A DNA stretch of 64,000 nt, taken from assembly GCF_000300235.2 (NCBI RefSeq), contig NZ_CP004389.1, positions 1 to 64,000 on the forward strand. The letters run 5' to 3'. Under the pieces are notes generated by a model. It made no database searches, was not told where the DNA came from, and was given only the letters and a program-made list of their open reading frames with translations. Within the stretch, counting starts at the first letter, position 1, and every line of letters starts with the position of its first letter. A program made the position numbers and the translations under genes. Positions 42,701-51,679 of this stretch are shown piece by piece. The DNA comes from Thalassospira xiamenensis M-5 = DSM 17429 (lineage in GTDB: Bacteria > Pseudomonadota > Alphaproteobacteria > Rhodospirillales > Thalassospiraceae).

Positions 42701-44969
42701 TCTGATGTCCTGCAAGTATCGGCGCATGGGGCAGACACGGATCGCCATTGAAGAAAACGAGGACCTGCACGACGAATATGAACGGGTAAAAGCTGTCATC
42801 GCGACACTTCCCGACTTCCCGATCCTAGCAACAGATGTGATTAAAGGCGAACTGCGAAAACGAAATATCTCATTTAGCGAAATTTCGGGACGAAAGCATG
42901 AGGTGATCGAGAGCAACATCGTTCCTCGCAACGATACCGATCCAAGTGAAACAATTCATGATTTCCAATCAGGTGATTTGGACAGTCTGTTCCTCGGAAA
43001 GCCGGGCTTCACAGGCATTTCGCTTCATTCGTCCGAAAAGGCAAAAGACCAGCGTAAACGAAATATGCTGATGGTTTTGCCGCCCCAAGACATTTTGCAG
43101 CTGTTCCAAGTGTTCGGCCGGGTTGTCCGACGTAAACAGGTAACAGGTGCGTCAATCACTTGGCTTTCTTCCGGTTTGCCTGCGAGCCTGAAACTAGCGA
43201 TGTATACCGAACGACATATGCAGCGCTTATCGGCCAACACGACATCAAATCGCGAGAACGCGGTGTCGCGTGGCGATCTGATCCCTGACATCTTCAATTC
43301 AGTCGGCCATGAAGTGTGCTTCCGGTTCCTTGAAAGCAATCCGATCCTCGCCGAACGGATGGGTTTGGCCGATATGGTTCGAGAAGCAATTGAGGATGAC
43401 GAAAGTCTTGGCTCTCTCGATGGCACCTGGGCGAACAAAATGATGACCTATATGCACTTGCTTCATCCTGATGAGCAGGATCGCGTCATGGCCGAGATTT
43501 TTGAGGAATATGAGCAGGTTATTGAAGAGCTGGATGGGAGAAATGAAAACCCGCTTCGCACCAAGGCCCTTCTTGGAAACTGCAAAGTCATCAACAAGGA
43601 GGTGTTTGATGGAGTAGAAGGCGGGACCGGGGACCGGGAACCGGTCTATCTGGTTGAGGTAGAGCACACTCAGGACCTCGACCCCATGCGCTCAGAAGAA
43701 GTCCTGGCACTTGTCGACAATGCGGAAGCTGAAGTTAGCCGTGCGCAGATGTCTGACGACCCCATTTTCAAAGGTGCATCTCGACGCAGTTGTGTTCGAA
43801 ACCCCTCTGAAGTGGCCAACATGATCAGGAGCCGAGAACTTGATTTCTTGACGGAGGCACTTGAGCGTCACAACGCAAAATCTGCCGATAGTCAGTTTGA
43901 CTCAGTTGAAAGCGCACTTCGCAACTTTACCCAAAACGGAACAAACAAGAACCGTGTCCGAAAAACCGCCGACTTGATTGAAGACCTTACGAACACGTTA
44001 CCGAAACTTCGTCCCGGCGCTTCGATTATCAACTATCGTGCGGATCGACTGGATTCCGCCGAGGGCATCATTACCGACATCGTTTGTCCAACGCCGGGTA
44101 ATGAGATGAAACTGGGGCATTATCGATTGTCAGTCGTTTGGCCCGGTGAAGAGAAGCCCCAAAATATCAGTCTTTCCTTCATTTTGTCCTCAAGCGAAGT
44201 GTTCATCGGTGAAGGTATTCACGGCCGTCAGGCGGACAAGATCATCAAAAGTTTTGATGCTGATGACGCGGGTCAAGTCACGAAATCGCGGCATTTCCTT
44301 ATGGGGAATATCCTTGAAGCACTCCGGATTTCGACATCGATGGAGAAGCCGCTTGGTCAGATTTCTACCTTCACTGACGAAAATGGTGTGGTGCATCGCG
44401 GTCTGCTGATCAAAGAGGCAGCTCAGGCACTTGATCTGCTACCGGTCAGCATTGCCGAAGCGGCAGTAGCTGCTGAAGTTATTTCCCGACCGGGTGGAAC
44501 GGATCTCTATTCGACAAGCCAGCTCAAACCCTCAAAGGGCGTCGTAATTCGCCGCGGCGCCAATGGAGCCGATCAGCGACCGGAAACCTTCTTGGTTCGC
44601 TACCCGACAACCAAGGGTGCGGACAGCGATATTTACGAATCCGATGCAATCAACCGCCGAATTGCGAACATCGGCACGAAACGTGGGCGACCGACACTTG
44701 AGGTAACCGCCTACGAGCTGCCCACAATCCTGAAAGAACTGACGGACGCGGGGGTTACATTCTACGCTCCACCATCCGTCCGTCAGATGACTAACGAGAT
44801 CGCGACAGATCGTGCTGAAGCCAATCGGGCATCATCCAACGAGCATTTGCATCAGGTTGTTGTCAACTTGGATAATCGAGAAATCAGTAACAGAATTCCT
44901 GAAGATAATACCCAGAGCAACGACAATGTCGGTTTCGATGATGACGCAATTAATATGCTCATGGGGTAA
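39768..44969 (+). CDS. Strawberry-notch family helicase-like protein
   Basis: 1733 residues, the largest gene here. GGAGAAATACAAA leads to ATG 39768. Residues 1-560 are unrecognised. The strawberry-notch P-loop is FADGTGTGKGRELATTMIW (about 595-613), followed by LVTDESHVAAGN (Walker B, DESH, about 724) and the C-terminal helicase lobe: TGISLHSSEKAKDQRKRNM, then DILQLFQVFGRVVRRKQ with the arginine finger (about 1080-1125). Bacterial members are found on phages and conjugative elements and are thought to unwind or remodel DNA; some carry methylase domains, not seen here. The protein ends DDAINMLMG. It heads the operon with the PcfJ-like gene. Confidence 0.85.
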   Translation: MAESTAQQVAIEEPAASTNDKNIPWPDFSNALFKDLEIKMFMLSRGRRYLILQNGENYPFQAKEMGFVRSASGVWVRPEGQITSQMFRQWQQVIPNIGIKKVAPEDVVIGDSLQKTAVQDLLSKSDALGYNRLGQLVYRLHENDRRFTKNPRGWKIAWEPENYQEEDGNRDLQPDIFLRAKEGDYASLLRCAEGALFSLSSGHIESVDDIGKLASIAQVSQSDLAGAIADAITRSYTATRGIARDAFDVARDLEERIVFQTGALPAPLQVALSRLLGNEMELRNAKVTFSADIADLGIALRIPRTAELSALTANDAEAQRAGAMARGNHSAIRLETHDDRVAFHNGSDVVIHKMSSLDLDEVEALHDYRAADGRTVLIIDADPEPTQDEVENFLREIGRGLHVENSAIVSGSYITKNIGGRSQVVVSIGPRRTAPLSVNEVIIPEKLELLDSADAWRFGMDTLHSRRISEEATRIAIGSARSTDDASRENLDPDADVSQGTLSDDGTDYQVPYISACRELGEPEALLPRHLDGASRKALEHLVRRRGNIVEFLCDQLHWTKDQLAENLSPEQADAVALWIDARLTRDPSENSVIFADGTGTGKGRELATTMIWSALRGEVSIFLTENVKLLNDIWNDIREMKMTHLFNPLVTNQTKNSVIVDLNTHEPLFPPVDSATLEAMYESGRIPDGVNLVMGSFTQLNKTPQSSTRVSWFRKVVRETHLVTDESHVAAGNGITSRNVQAMIRDAQHHTPGSGTWSKDIRAIPFYHRAIPNSLPINQLVPIFRKGGITAQEAFTSMMVSSGRMVRREMSLSKVEFSTVADAEIGLSTSTDSKLIIGASSADRAVRNRAIAADVSASLAEIAKFAGLVRKHIQRRDAELAADQRRRVRNRNQTNDGDIQAIKGTSASIGSPLHQFSRVFEAALIADLAVEEGLKAIEADEKPVFVTDLTGENYMSQILEDGEDRIPTIKDALNRIILMSCKYRRMGQTRIAIEENEDLHDEYERVKAVIATLPDFPILATDVIKGELRKRNISFSEISGRKHEVIESNIVPRNDTDPSETIHDFQSGDLDSLFLGKPGFTGISLHSSEKAKDQRKRNMLMVLPPQDILQLFQVFGRVVRRKQVTGASITWLSSGLPASLKLAMYTERHMQRLSANTTSNRENAVSRGDLIPDIFNSVGHEVCFRFLESNPILAERMGLADMVREAIEDDESLGSLDGTWANKMMTYMHLLHPDEQDRVMAEIFEEYEQVIEELDGRNENPLRTKALLGNCKVINKEVFDGVEGGTGDREPVYLVEVEHTQDLDPMRSEEVLALVDNAEAEVSRAQMSDDPIFKGASRRSCVRNPSEVANMIRSRELDFLTEALERHNAKSADSQFDSVESALRNFTQNGTNKNRVRKTADLIEDLTNTLPKLRPGASIINYRADRLDSAEGIITDIVCPTPGNEMKLGHYRLSVVWPGEEKPQNISLSFILSSSEVFIGEGIHGRQADKIIKSFDADDAGQVTKSRHFLMGNILEALRISTSMEKPLGQISTFTDENGVVHRGLLIKEAAQALDLLPVSIAEAAVAAEVISRPGGTDLYSTSQLKPSKGVVIRRGANGADQRPETFLVRYPTTKGADSDIYESDAINRRIANIGTKRGRPTLEVTAYELPTILKELTDAGVTFYAPPSVRQMTNEIATDRAEANRASSNEHLHQVVVNLDNREISNRIPEDNTQSNDNVGFDDDAINMLMG

Positions 44970-44977
44970 CGGGAAGA

Positions 44978-47449
44978 ATGGATCAGGAATTTCTCAAACA
45001 GCAACTCGATACCTATAGCCGCGTTCACCAAGTAGTTCCGATCGAGACTGGATTGATTAAGGGTGTGGCCTGGACAACCGGGCCCATCCTTGGTGGGGGG
45101 AGGTTTGAGTTTTTAATTAAGCAGAACCGTAATCATGCCACTCTCAATGCAGATGATGGTTTTGGCTTTCTTTTCGCTGGAAAAGTGCGTCTGCTTGCGT
45201 CGGCCGACGGGACACTTGGGACAGCAGAAATCACCCATGCAACGCGGTTGATCAGCATAGCTTCCTCAGATTGGCTTGATGGAACTTATGACAACCATGA
45301 AAACAACGCTGTGGTATTTGATACCTGTCTCAGGAATAAGTTGACGACACTCGGAATATTCGACCCGGCCACCACCAATAAGTCACCTTCGGCCCGAATT
45401 TATGCTGAAAGCGCAAATCATTTTCTGGATCAACTGAAACTTGCAGGCCGGATGCGAGGTATTGCAATTCCGGAAAGCACGATAGCATCTTTAAGCGAAC
45501 GGTTCCCAACACTCGAAAGACAAAGGTTCGGTCGCGCCGGCCTGAACGAAATCGTGGCTGAAATCCCAATCGATCTTGTTGATGCATTACGGTCCACATC
45601 AACAATCACTGGTGACATTTGGCAGTACTACACCAAGAACACCGAAACGGGCGTTCGACGGAGGCAGGCGGCAAAATCATTTCCATTGCTCGCAAGCCGG
45701 CTGGCTGAGAACCATCGGATAAGCATCCAAAAAGCGATTGAAAATGGGGAGCCTCTTGCGCCGGTTATCCAGGATCGCCTGGGGTTGTCTAAACCCATTG
45801 TAAAACGGCTTCCCAAGCTGGTGTGGGATACCCATCCGATTGGTACAGAAGAAGCACTCAAAGCTTTAAACGCATGCCCACCAGATTGGACACCAAAAAC
45901 CGAACAGGATTGGCGTTCATTTTGTGAAGTCGTTTCTTTCGCGAACTATATTCAGCGACTGACGGGCATTTCTTTCTTTGCTTTGGTAAAAAACTCCAGA
46001 GGGAAGTGGGGTGAAGTGGTTTCCAAAGCAGTTCAACAACTGCCGTCCGTTGCCGCGGGACCGAATGACAATGAATTGACGAGTACCGCTCGTGCTGCAG
46101 CGCAGGAACGGCTTCTCCATAACACTGAAGCACGCGCACAGGCCTTTGGACAGATTTTTCATATCTTGAACACACAGATAGGCAATCTGCATCGTTCACT
46201 CGTGCTTCCTGTTATTGCCCACCAGGCTAAAATTGGTTTCCAGGATTTGATTGAAAGTTCAACGATAGAAGAATCAAAAACTATTGCCGGGCATATGCTC
46301 TTCGAAGGGAAGTCTATTCCCGATATTGTCGAAGCAGCCCGCCGTTGGTCCTACCGCGAAACCCTTATCCTCGAAGCTCTGAATTTGGACAGAATAGAAG
46401 CTGCAGAAGCAGAACGACGCACAAATGAAATGTTGGATCAGATCGCCGATCTCAGGGGGCGCTACCGCGAGCATGATCGATATGAGGCATTGCAGGCAGG
46501 ACTGAACGCGATTGACGCAAAAGCCTTGGATTTGAAATGGCCGTGCTTCTTTGGTGGTCGAAAATTCATTGCTTCAAATGGATATGAGATTATCTGCATG
46601 ACCTCTTCACGGGAATTAATGGAAGAGAGTGACGGATCCGCGAGCGCCAGAGGTCTTGGTCATTGTGTTGGCCAACATAATGAACAGGTAGCGCCAAGCA
46701 TAGCTGGCCATAGTTACAATACCTCCGCGCTACTTGGTAAGATTGCCTTGTTGTCAATTCGCAAGCCCAATGCTGACGGCACTTTTGAACGTAAAGCCAC
46801 GCTTGAAGTTGCACTGGAAAGTATTGATGGCAGCCTTCACCGATATGCTGACTTCAGGGACTATCATTTTGGCAATTTGCACCCTGATGAGGATCGCTAT
46901 CCTATTGTTCAGTTTCAGGGAAGATCCCGTGGAGTTTCCGACAATACGACCCAAGCACTCGATGAGCTGAAGCGAGCCGTAAAGCTTGGACAATTCATTC
47001 CCAACTACATGAACAATCACACGGAAGCCGTTTCAGCTTGGAAAGCGCTTGGTCAGGAGCGCATTGATATTGCCAGCCAGGCCCGAGCCGCATCCGAAGA
47101 AATTCGAAAAATGATCAGCGAGCTTGAGGGCCAAGTCTATCAAGCCAATCATGCACCACGAGAATACGATAGGGGGCTGGTTGGTCGGATTTGCGGCTAT
47201 GACTGGTCTTCCGATGAAAACATTGTTCGTATTTGGAAAGTTTGGGCTGACCCACATCAGAGTGAGAATGGAGACACGGCACCTGCATTGTTGAGCAGCA
47301 AATGGCGAAACATGGGGTTGGAGCGTTTTGCAAACGGTGACCCAGTAATGAACAGCGCAGCCCATCTGAACCCCTACATACGCAAGGAGCAAAGTCGGAC
47401 GGTAGCGCCTATCGTTGCTGAGGCTCCAGAAGCAAATCTGTCAATGTGA
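44978..47449 (+). CDS. PcfJ-like protein
   Basis: 823 residues, 8 bases after the helicase gene. The PcfJ-type core lies at about residues 535-680: ASARGLGHCVGQHNEQ (the G-HCV motif), ALLGKIALLSIRKPNADGTF, ERKATLEVALES and VQFQGRSRGVSDNTTQALDE. PcfJ proteins are encoded on conjugative plasmids such as pCF10; their biochemical role is unknown. The N-terminal 500 residues are mostly helical and unrecognised. It ends in EANLSM. The steady pairing with the strawberry-notch gene suggests a shared DNA-processing task. Confidence 0.72.
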   Translation: MDQEFLKQQLDTYSRVHQVVPIETGLIKGVAWTTGPILGGGRFEFLIKQNRNHATLNADDGFGFLFAGKVRLLASADGTLGTAEITHATRLISIASSDWLDGTYDNHENNAVVFDTCLRNKLTTLGIFDPATTNKSPSARIYAESANHFLDQLKLAGRMRGIAIPESTIASLSERFPTLERQRFGRAGLNEIVAEIPIDLVDALRSTSTITGDIWQYYTKNTETGVRRRQAAKSFPLLASRLAENHRISIQKAIENGEPLAPVIQDRLGLSKPIVKRLPKLVWDTHPIGTEEALKALNACPPDWTPKTEQDWRSFCEVVSFANYIQRLTGISFFALVKNSRGKWGEVVSKAVQQLPSVAAGPNDNELTSTARAAAQERLLHNTEARAQAFGQIFHILNTQIGNLHRSLVLPVIAHQAKIGFQDLIESSTIEESKTIAGHMLFEGKSIPDIVEAARRWSYRETLILEALNLDRIEAAEAERRTNEMLDQIADLRGRYREHDRYEALQAGLNAIDAKALDLKWPCFFGGRKFIASNGYEIICMTSSRELMEESDGSASARGLGHCVGQHNEQVAPSIAGHSYNTSALLGKIALLSIRKPNADGTFERKATLEVALESIDGSLHRYADFRDYHFGNLHPDEDRYPIVQFQGRSRGVSDNTTQALDELKRAVKLGQFIPNYMNNHTEAVSAWKALGQERIDIASQARAASEEIRKMISELEGQVYQANHAPREYDRGLVGRICGYDWSSDENIVRIWKVWADPHQSENGDTAPALLSSKWRNMGLERFANGDPVMNSAAHLNPYIRKEQSRTVAPIVAEAPEANLSM

Positions 47450-47542
47450 CTGCGACAAAAATAATGCGCCCTGGGAAAGGCTACATCTGTAAAATGTAGT
47501 CATCACATGACGCACGAACCTTAGAACGAACATGAGATTTCA

Positions 47543-47992
47543 ATGAAAAACCTGACGATCGAAGATATCACCCTCGACACAGCTTCAGCTTCCGGTTTTT
47601 TGAACTGGCTATCACAGGAGATTCCCGGTCCGCTCCTGACTACGAACGGTGATCTGCTTGCGGCCGAGGGTCATGCGGCATTGCCCCATGATGACATTGT
47701 CAATTGTCCATCTTTGCGCGAGTGGACCATCAATCCCACAGCACAATCAATCTCACTGACAATATATAAGCGGTCATCGAGCGAAACGATCAATCCAACT
47801 AAGGACATTCTGCTTAGCTTGGGTATTGAATTGGACAAAAGCGGAGAGACCAAACCCGTTTTTGGCTTTTTCATCTCACCTGATCTCACGAAGGACATGG
47901 AATCCTCGGCCCAAACATTCTCCCGCCTTCTTCCTGGTGCGGTTGACCTGATAGACGCAGCTGCACGCGAAGAAACGGACGTCTTTGCTTGA
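47543..47992 (+). CDS. Hypothetical protein (149 aa)
   Basis: MKNLTIEDITLDTASASGFL; starts 93 bases after the PcfJ-like gene, after a small hairpin (CTACAT 47481 / ATGTAG 47494). An alpha/beta protein, soluble. Placed just before the topoisomerase gene (55-base gap). Not recognised. Confidence 0.65.
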   Translation: MKNLTIEDITLDTASASGFLNWLSQEIPGPLLTTNGDLLAAEGHAALPHDDIVNCPSLREWTINPTAQSISLTIYKRSSSETINPTKDILLSLGIELDKSGETKPVFGFFISPDLTKDMESSAQTFSRLLPGAVDLIDAAAREETDVFA

Positions 47993-48047
47993 GCTCGGCG
48001 CCCTCAAAATGAATGCGGGTTAAACCGTAACGCAACAGGAACACATA

Positions 48048-50495
48048 ATGAGCTCGATTGTCATCTGCGAAAAGCCGAGTCAGAAAGCAAAAATTGAAAA
48101 AGCCGTAGGTGAGACATATGGCCGGGTGTACGCGGCGCGAGGGCACCTTTTACGCTTGGCAGAACCTGAAGAGGTCAACCCTTCATGGGCAAAATGGTCA
48201 ACTGATCTCTTGTATCCGGAAAATGGTGAGTATCCGCGAGTACCCTCCAGAGACAAAGATCATCAGGAACGCTTGGCCCGGATCAAACACGCACTCGCTG
48301 CAGTCAACTTGGTCTATCTTGCCACTGACTCCGACAGGGAAGGGCAGCTTATCGGCGAAGAAATTCTTCAATACTGTCGCTTCAGAGGCAGGGTCGCTCG
48401 GATCATTTTCAATGCTGAAGACCCCTCAACGCTCCAAGCCGCCTTCAACGCCCCACGTGAGAATATTGAATTCCAGGGTCTGTATTTTTCTGCGTTCGCG
48501 AGACAGCAGGCTGATCAGGTTTTCAATCTCAGCATCACACGGGCGTGGACATGCATAAACCAAAGTCGGGGAGGGTATGGGGTGGTTGGTGCCGGTCGGG
48601 TAAAGACACCCACCATGGCGATCGTATGTGCCCGAGAACTCGAAATTAGAAATTTTGTGCCAAAACAGTATTTTGATTTCAGCGGGAAATTCGATACCGA
48701 ATACGGCAGCTGCGTTCTGAACCTGACGCCAAATGCCGAAGCTCGCATTTTTGACCATGAGACGGCTAAAGCAATTCAAGCCGCTGTCTTGGGATGGACG
48801 GGACCGTTAACCGTTGCCACAACGCGCAAAACACAGTCTCCACCCGATTTATTTACGATGGCCTCCTTACAAAAGGAGTCCTCACGGAAATTCAAGTGGG
48901 GCGCCCAAAAAACGCTGGATGTTGCGCAGGTACTTTATGACGCGGATTTGATTACATATCCTCGCGCCTCGGGGAAGTGGCTGCCTGAAATCGAAATACC
49001 GAATATGCCTCGTTTGCTTGAGCACATGAAATCGATGCTCGACGGTTCAACGCTTCCTGTTCTGTCGGGGCTGCAATCGCCAGTCATCCGCAAGGGTAAA
49101 TCCGGACACTTCAGTGACAAGGATCTCAAGGGAGGAAACCATTCGCATCATGCAATTATTCCCAACCTAAACACAGCAAGTGACTGGCGGGCAAAACTTG
49201 CTCATCTCAACGCCGATGAGCTTCAGCTGTTCAATCTGATAATGAACCGTACTCTTCAGGCGCTGATGCCCGACCATGTCTATAACAGCACCAAAATTGA
49301 CGCGAGTGTATCGATATCATCGTCGCAGTTTCCGCTTACATTCAAGCGGACTGGCACTGCTATTGTATCACTTGGCTGGCGCGAGATTGGTGTCCAAGTT
49401 GGCAGTTCATCGAAATCTATTCCCCGAGAGATTGGACGCCTAGAAAATAGCGCTGACAACGAGGATGACGATGAAGAGATCGTGAACCTTCCACCAATCC
49501 CGGATAAGGCCATTGCACGGCTTGATCAGGCGAATATCCTGGCAAAAACAACAACCCCACCCAAACGGTTATCTGAAGGCGACTTGGTCGACGACATGAT
49601 TAACGCTTGGCGGTTTGTGCAAAATCCGGAAAAGCAGGAACGGCTGAAGCTGACGAACGGCATCGGAACAGAAGCCACGCGCGGTCAAATCATCGAGGGC
49701 CTCAAAGAGCAGAAATACCTTACTGAGAAAAAAGGCCTGCTACATGCCACGGATGAAGCCCTGCGAATGTTCGACTTTCTTCGAAAGGTTAGTCCTCACA
49801 TTCTGTCACCCGGCTTGACGGCGGAATGGGAGGAAATGTTCGAGGAAATCGTCCGCAGAAATCGCCAGTATAAGCAAGTTGTTGAAGCAATCGCGGGGAC
49901 AGCAGGTCGAATTATTGAGATATCCCTGGATAAGATGAAAAATGCTGAACCACTTAGGCTCGGCGCCGCTCCGGTCGTAGATCCGAAAATATTGCAGCGG
50001 GCTAAAGACCTATCTTTCCGAACAGGTGTACCCTTGCCGGCAGGTGCTGAAACGAACGCCCATCTTTTGATTGGGTTTCTCCGCGCGAACGACGATCGGG
50101 AAAAAAATGAATTCGGTGGTTTTGTCCCAAGCGAGAAGGCACTGCAATATGCAGAAAAGCTCGCACAATGGCTTTCAACCTCCATCCCTGACAAAGCACG
50201 CAGAGATGCGAGCGCTTTGAATGACTGGATCAATCTGAACAAGCGAGCAGCAGAAGAAGCAGCACCCACGATAGCTCCAAGTCCAAAACAGTTGGACCTG
50301 ATAAGAAAAATCGCGGAACGAAATGGCATTCAGATACCGCTCGACGTAATTGCCGATGCACGAGCTGCAAGCGCCTGGATCGATAAAAATATGTTCAAAG
50401 CCCCCGTCAAAAAGCGTAGCAATTCCTCAGGGTCGAGCCGTAAGGGGCGAACCCCAAGCTCTATGCGAAGATCGTTTCAGAAAACTTTCAGCTGA
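48048..50495 (+). CDS. topB: DNA topoisomerase III (type IA)
   Basis: 815 residues. Toprim: SSIVICEKPSQKAKIEKAVG (catalytic Glu) and YLATDSDREGQLIGEEIL (DxDxEG-type, here DSDREG). Active-site Tyr in DLITYPRASGKWLPE (about 303; canonical TYPRTDS altered to ASG). HHAIIPN and NGIGTEATRGQIIEGL are the later motifs. It lacks C-terminal zinc fingers; instead there is a tail with two repeats ending AxAxxxxWxxxN (about 670-790) and a basic end. Plasmid enzymes of this type (TraE/TopB) decatenate replication or transfer intermediates. Confidence 0.93.
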   Translation: MSSIVICEKPSQKAKIEKAVGETYGRVYAARGHLLRLAEPEEVNPSWAKWSTDLLYPENGEYPRVPSRDKDHQERLARIKHALAAVNLVYLATDSDREGQLIGEEILQYCRFRGRVARIIFNAEDPSTLQAAFNAPRENIEFQGLYFSAFARQQADQVFNLSITRAWTCINQSRGGYGVVGAGRVKTPTMAIVCARELEIRNFVPKQYFDFSGKFDTEYGSCVLNLTPNAEARIFDHETAKAIQAAVLGWTGPLTVATTRKTQSPPDLFTMASLQKESSRKFKWGAQKTLDVAQVLYDADLITYPRASGKWLPEIEIPNMPRLLEHMKSMLDGSTLPVLSGLQSPVIRKGKSGHFSDKDLKGGNHSHHAIIPNLNTASDWRAKLAHLNADELQLFNLIMNRTLQALMPDHVYNSTKIDASVSISSSQFPLTFKRTGTAIVSLGWREIGVQVGSSSKSIPREIGRLENSADNEDDDEEIVNLPPIPDKAIARLDQANILAKTTTPPKRLSEGDLVDDMINAWRFVQNPEKQERLKLTNGIGTEATRGQIIEGLKEQKYLTEKKGLLHATDEALRMFDFLRKVSPHILSPGLTAEWEEMFEEIVRRNRQYKQVVEAIAGTAGRIIEISLDKMKNAEPLRLGAAPVVDPKILQRAKDLSFRTGVPLPAGAETNAHLLIGFLRANDDREKNEFGGFVPSEKALQYAEKLAQWLSTSIPDKARRDASALNDWINLNKRAAEEAAPTIAPSPKQLDLIRKIAERNGIQIPLDVIADARAASAWIDKNMFKAPVKKRSNSSGSSRKGRTPSSMRRSFQKTFS

Positions 50496-50549
50496 TACCA
50501 ACATCCAAAAAGTCACATTGGTTTCCACATTTTGTGTATTTTGGATTTT

Positions 50550-50573
50550 GGTAACGGCGATCCTTGTTAGGAT
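50550..50573 (+). promoter_or_regulatory. GGTAAC-N12-TAGGAT promoter element
   Basis: TTTGGTAACGGCGATCC from 50548; TAGGAT at 50568-50573; 86 bases before the ATG at 50636. Member of the recurring element. Confidence 0.68.
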
Positions 50574-50635
50574 CAGGTATTGAATGTCCGCATTTCTCCA
50601 TTTTTGTATCGCGGAAAGCTTTGTATGAGGCCGAA

Positions 50636-51310
50636 ATGAATAGCATTAACACACCCGACAATCGGCATGAGCTGACACTGGACATTTTTGCGGATCCGGG
50701 TAACTCTTGGATACAGCTTTCCAGTGACGATGTTGATTTAATCGCCGAACGCTTGGGTGTTGCTTCGGCCATCGTTCTGCTCGACGTATGTGAGGGCGAA
50801 GCTCACCATCCATTTGACGCGCGTATGCGTCCTGGCAAGGTGTATTTCGATGAAATATCCGGGCAATACGCACGCGTTGCAAAGATTTGTCACGACGCTG
50901 GGTTTTCAATTGATTATCGGACAATCGAGCATCCAGTTTCCCCGGTCCGGAATTTTCTTCCATTCGAGGTGGATGGCTTTATAGCTGGCCTGGGTGATCG
51001 CCTTATCGAGGTAGAGGGACACCCCACGCCTTTCCAGATTCGGGGTGTCAGCGAGGTTGTTGAGGCAGAAGTGATTAGCGCTTCCGGTAAACCTGTAATG
51101 CAACCTGTCAGTGGATATGCCCTTGAGGTTGTTTACCGGGACCGGCCGGCCATTATCAGCTGCGAAAATCAGGGCCATCTGGTGAACCTGATCCCACTAC
51201 ATCCCGACCTGTCACCAACACAGCAGGCGGTAAATCATCTGCAATCCGAAGCAGCTTCACCGCGCGAACAGCGGGACAGTCCTGAAACAGGGCCAAGTAT
51301 GGAGCCATGA
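50636..51310 (+). CDS. Hypothetical protein (224 aa)
   Basis: MNSINTPDNRHELTLDIFAD; TGAGGCCG precedes ATG 50636, which is preferred over the upstream frame from 50564 because that would start inside the promoter. Alpha/beta, soluble; Ser/Pro-rich tail. First gene of an operon with the genes at 51307 and 51680 and perhaps 52112. Not recognised. Confidence 0.68.
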   Translation: MNSINTPDNRHELTLDIFADPGNSWIQLSSDDVDLIAERLGVASAIVLLDVCEGEAHHPFDARMRPGKVYFDEISGQYARVAKICHDAGFSIDYRTIEHPVSPVRNFLPFEVDGFIAGLGDRLIEVEGHPTPFQIRGVSEVVEAEVISASGKPVMQPVSGYALEVVYRDRPAIISCENQGHLVNLIPLHPDLSPTQQAVNHLQSEAASPREQRDSPETGPSMEP

Positions 51311-51666
51311 CCATGATCAATCAGGCCGATAATGTCGGCAAGCCCGTCAAGGTGATGGCCATCTTTCCCTCAAGAAGGGCAAGCAAAGTTGAGATGCGTG
51401 AACTGGCCACACTGATCAAGCCCTCGCTTCTTGGTGCCACTGATATCTGCGTGCGGATCGCAAAAGATGATCCTCACGCAGATTTTTTGACAACTTGCAC
51501 GCAGCGCTGGGGGACACCGCGGCTTCATCTTGACCGGTCTGAAATGCTGGACGGGGCAACACATGTCGTCTGCTTCTCCCAAAACGGCAGCCTCGAATTT
51601 AAGGGCATTATCGACAAATGCAGCAAAAGGCAGATCAGTTTAATGGATCTCCGCTATTCGGTCTAA
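51307..51666 (+). CDS. Hypothetical protein (119 aa), possibly Rossmann-like
   Basis: MTMINQADNVGKPVKVMAIF; the ATGA overlaps the previous stop, so the two are coupled. Features VKVMAIFPSRRASKVEMREL, HLDRSEMLDGATHVVCFSQNG and ISLMDLRYSV give an alternating beta-alpha pattern as in small nucleotide-binding folds, with DGATHVVCF reminiscent of DUF-type SLOG or nucleoside-processing domains. No firm family. Confidence 0.68.
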   Translation: MTMINQADNVGKPVKVMAIFPSRRASKVEMRELATLIKPSLLGATDICVRIAKDDPHADFLTTCTQRWGTPRLHLDRSEMLDGATHVVCFSQNGSLEFKGIIDKCSKRQISLMDLRYSV

Positions 51667-51679
51667 TGGGAGAGGCAAA

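Noticed and set aside
44963..44975. GGGTAACGGG at the end of the helicase gene
   Set aside because: It resembles the GGTAAC box, but it contains the stop codon and no -10-like hexamer follows 12 bases later; the next gene starts 8 bases on.
48048..50495. Topoisomerase read as truncated because zinc fingers are missing
   Set aside because: All catalytic motifs are present and the C-terminal tail is replaced by a different repeat; plasmid TopB/TraE enzymes vary here.
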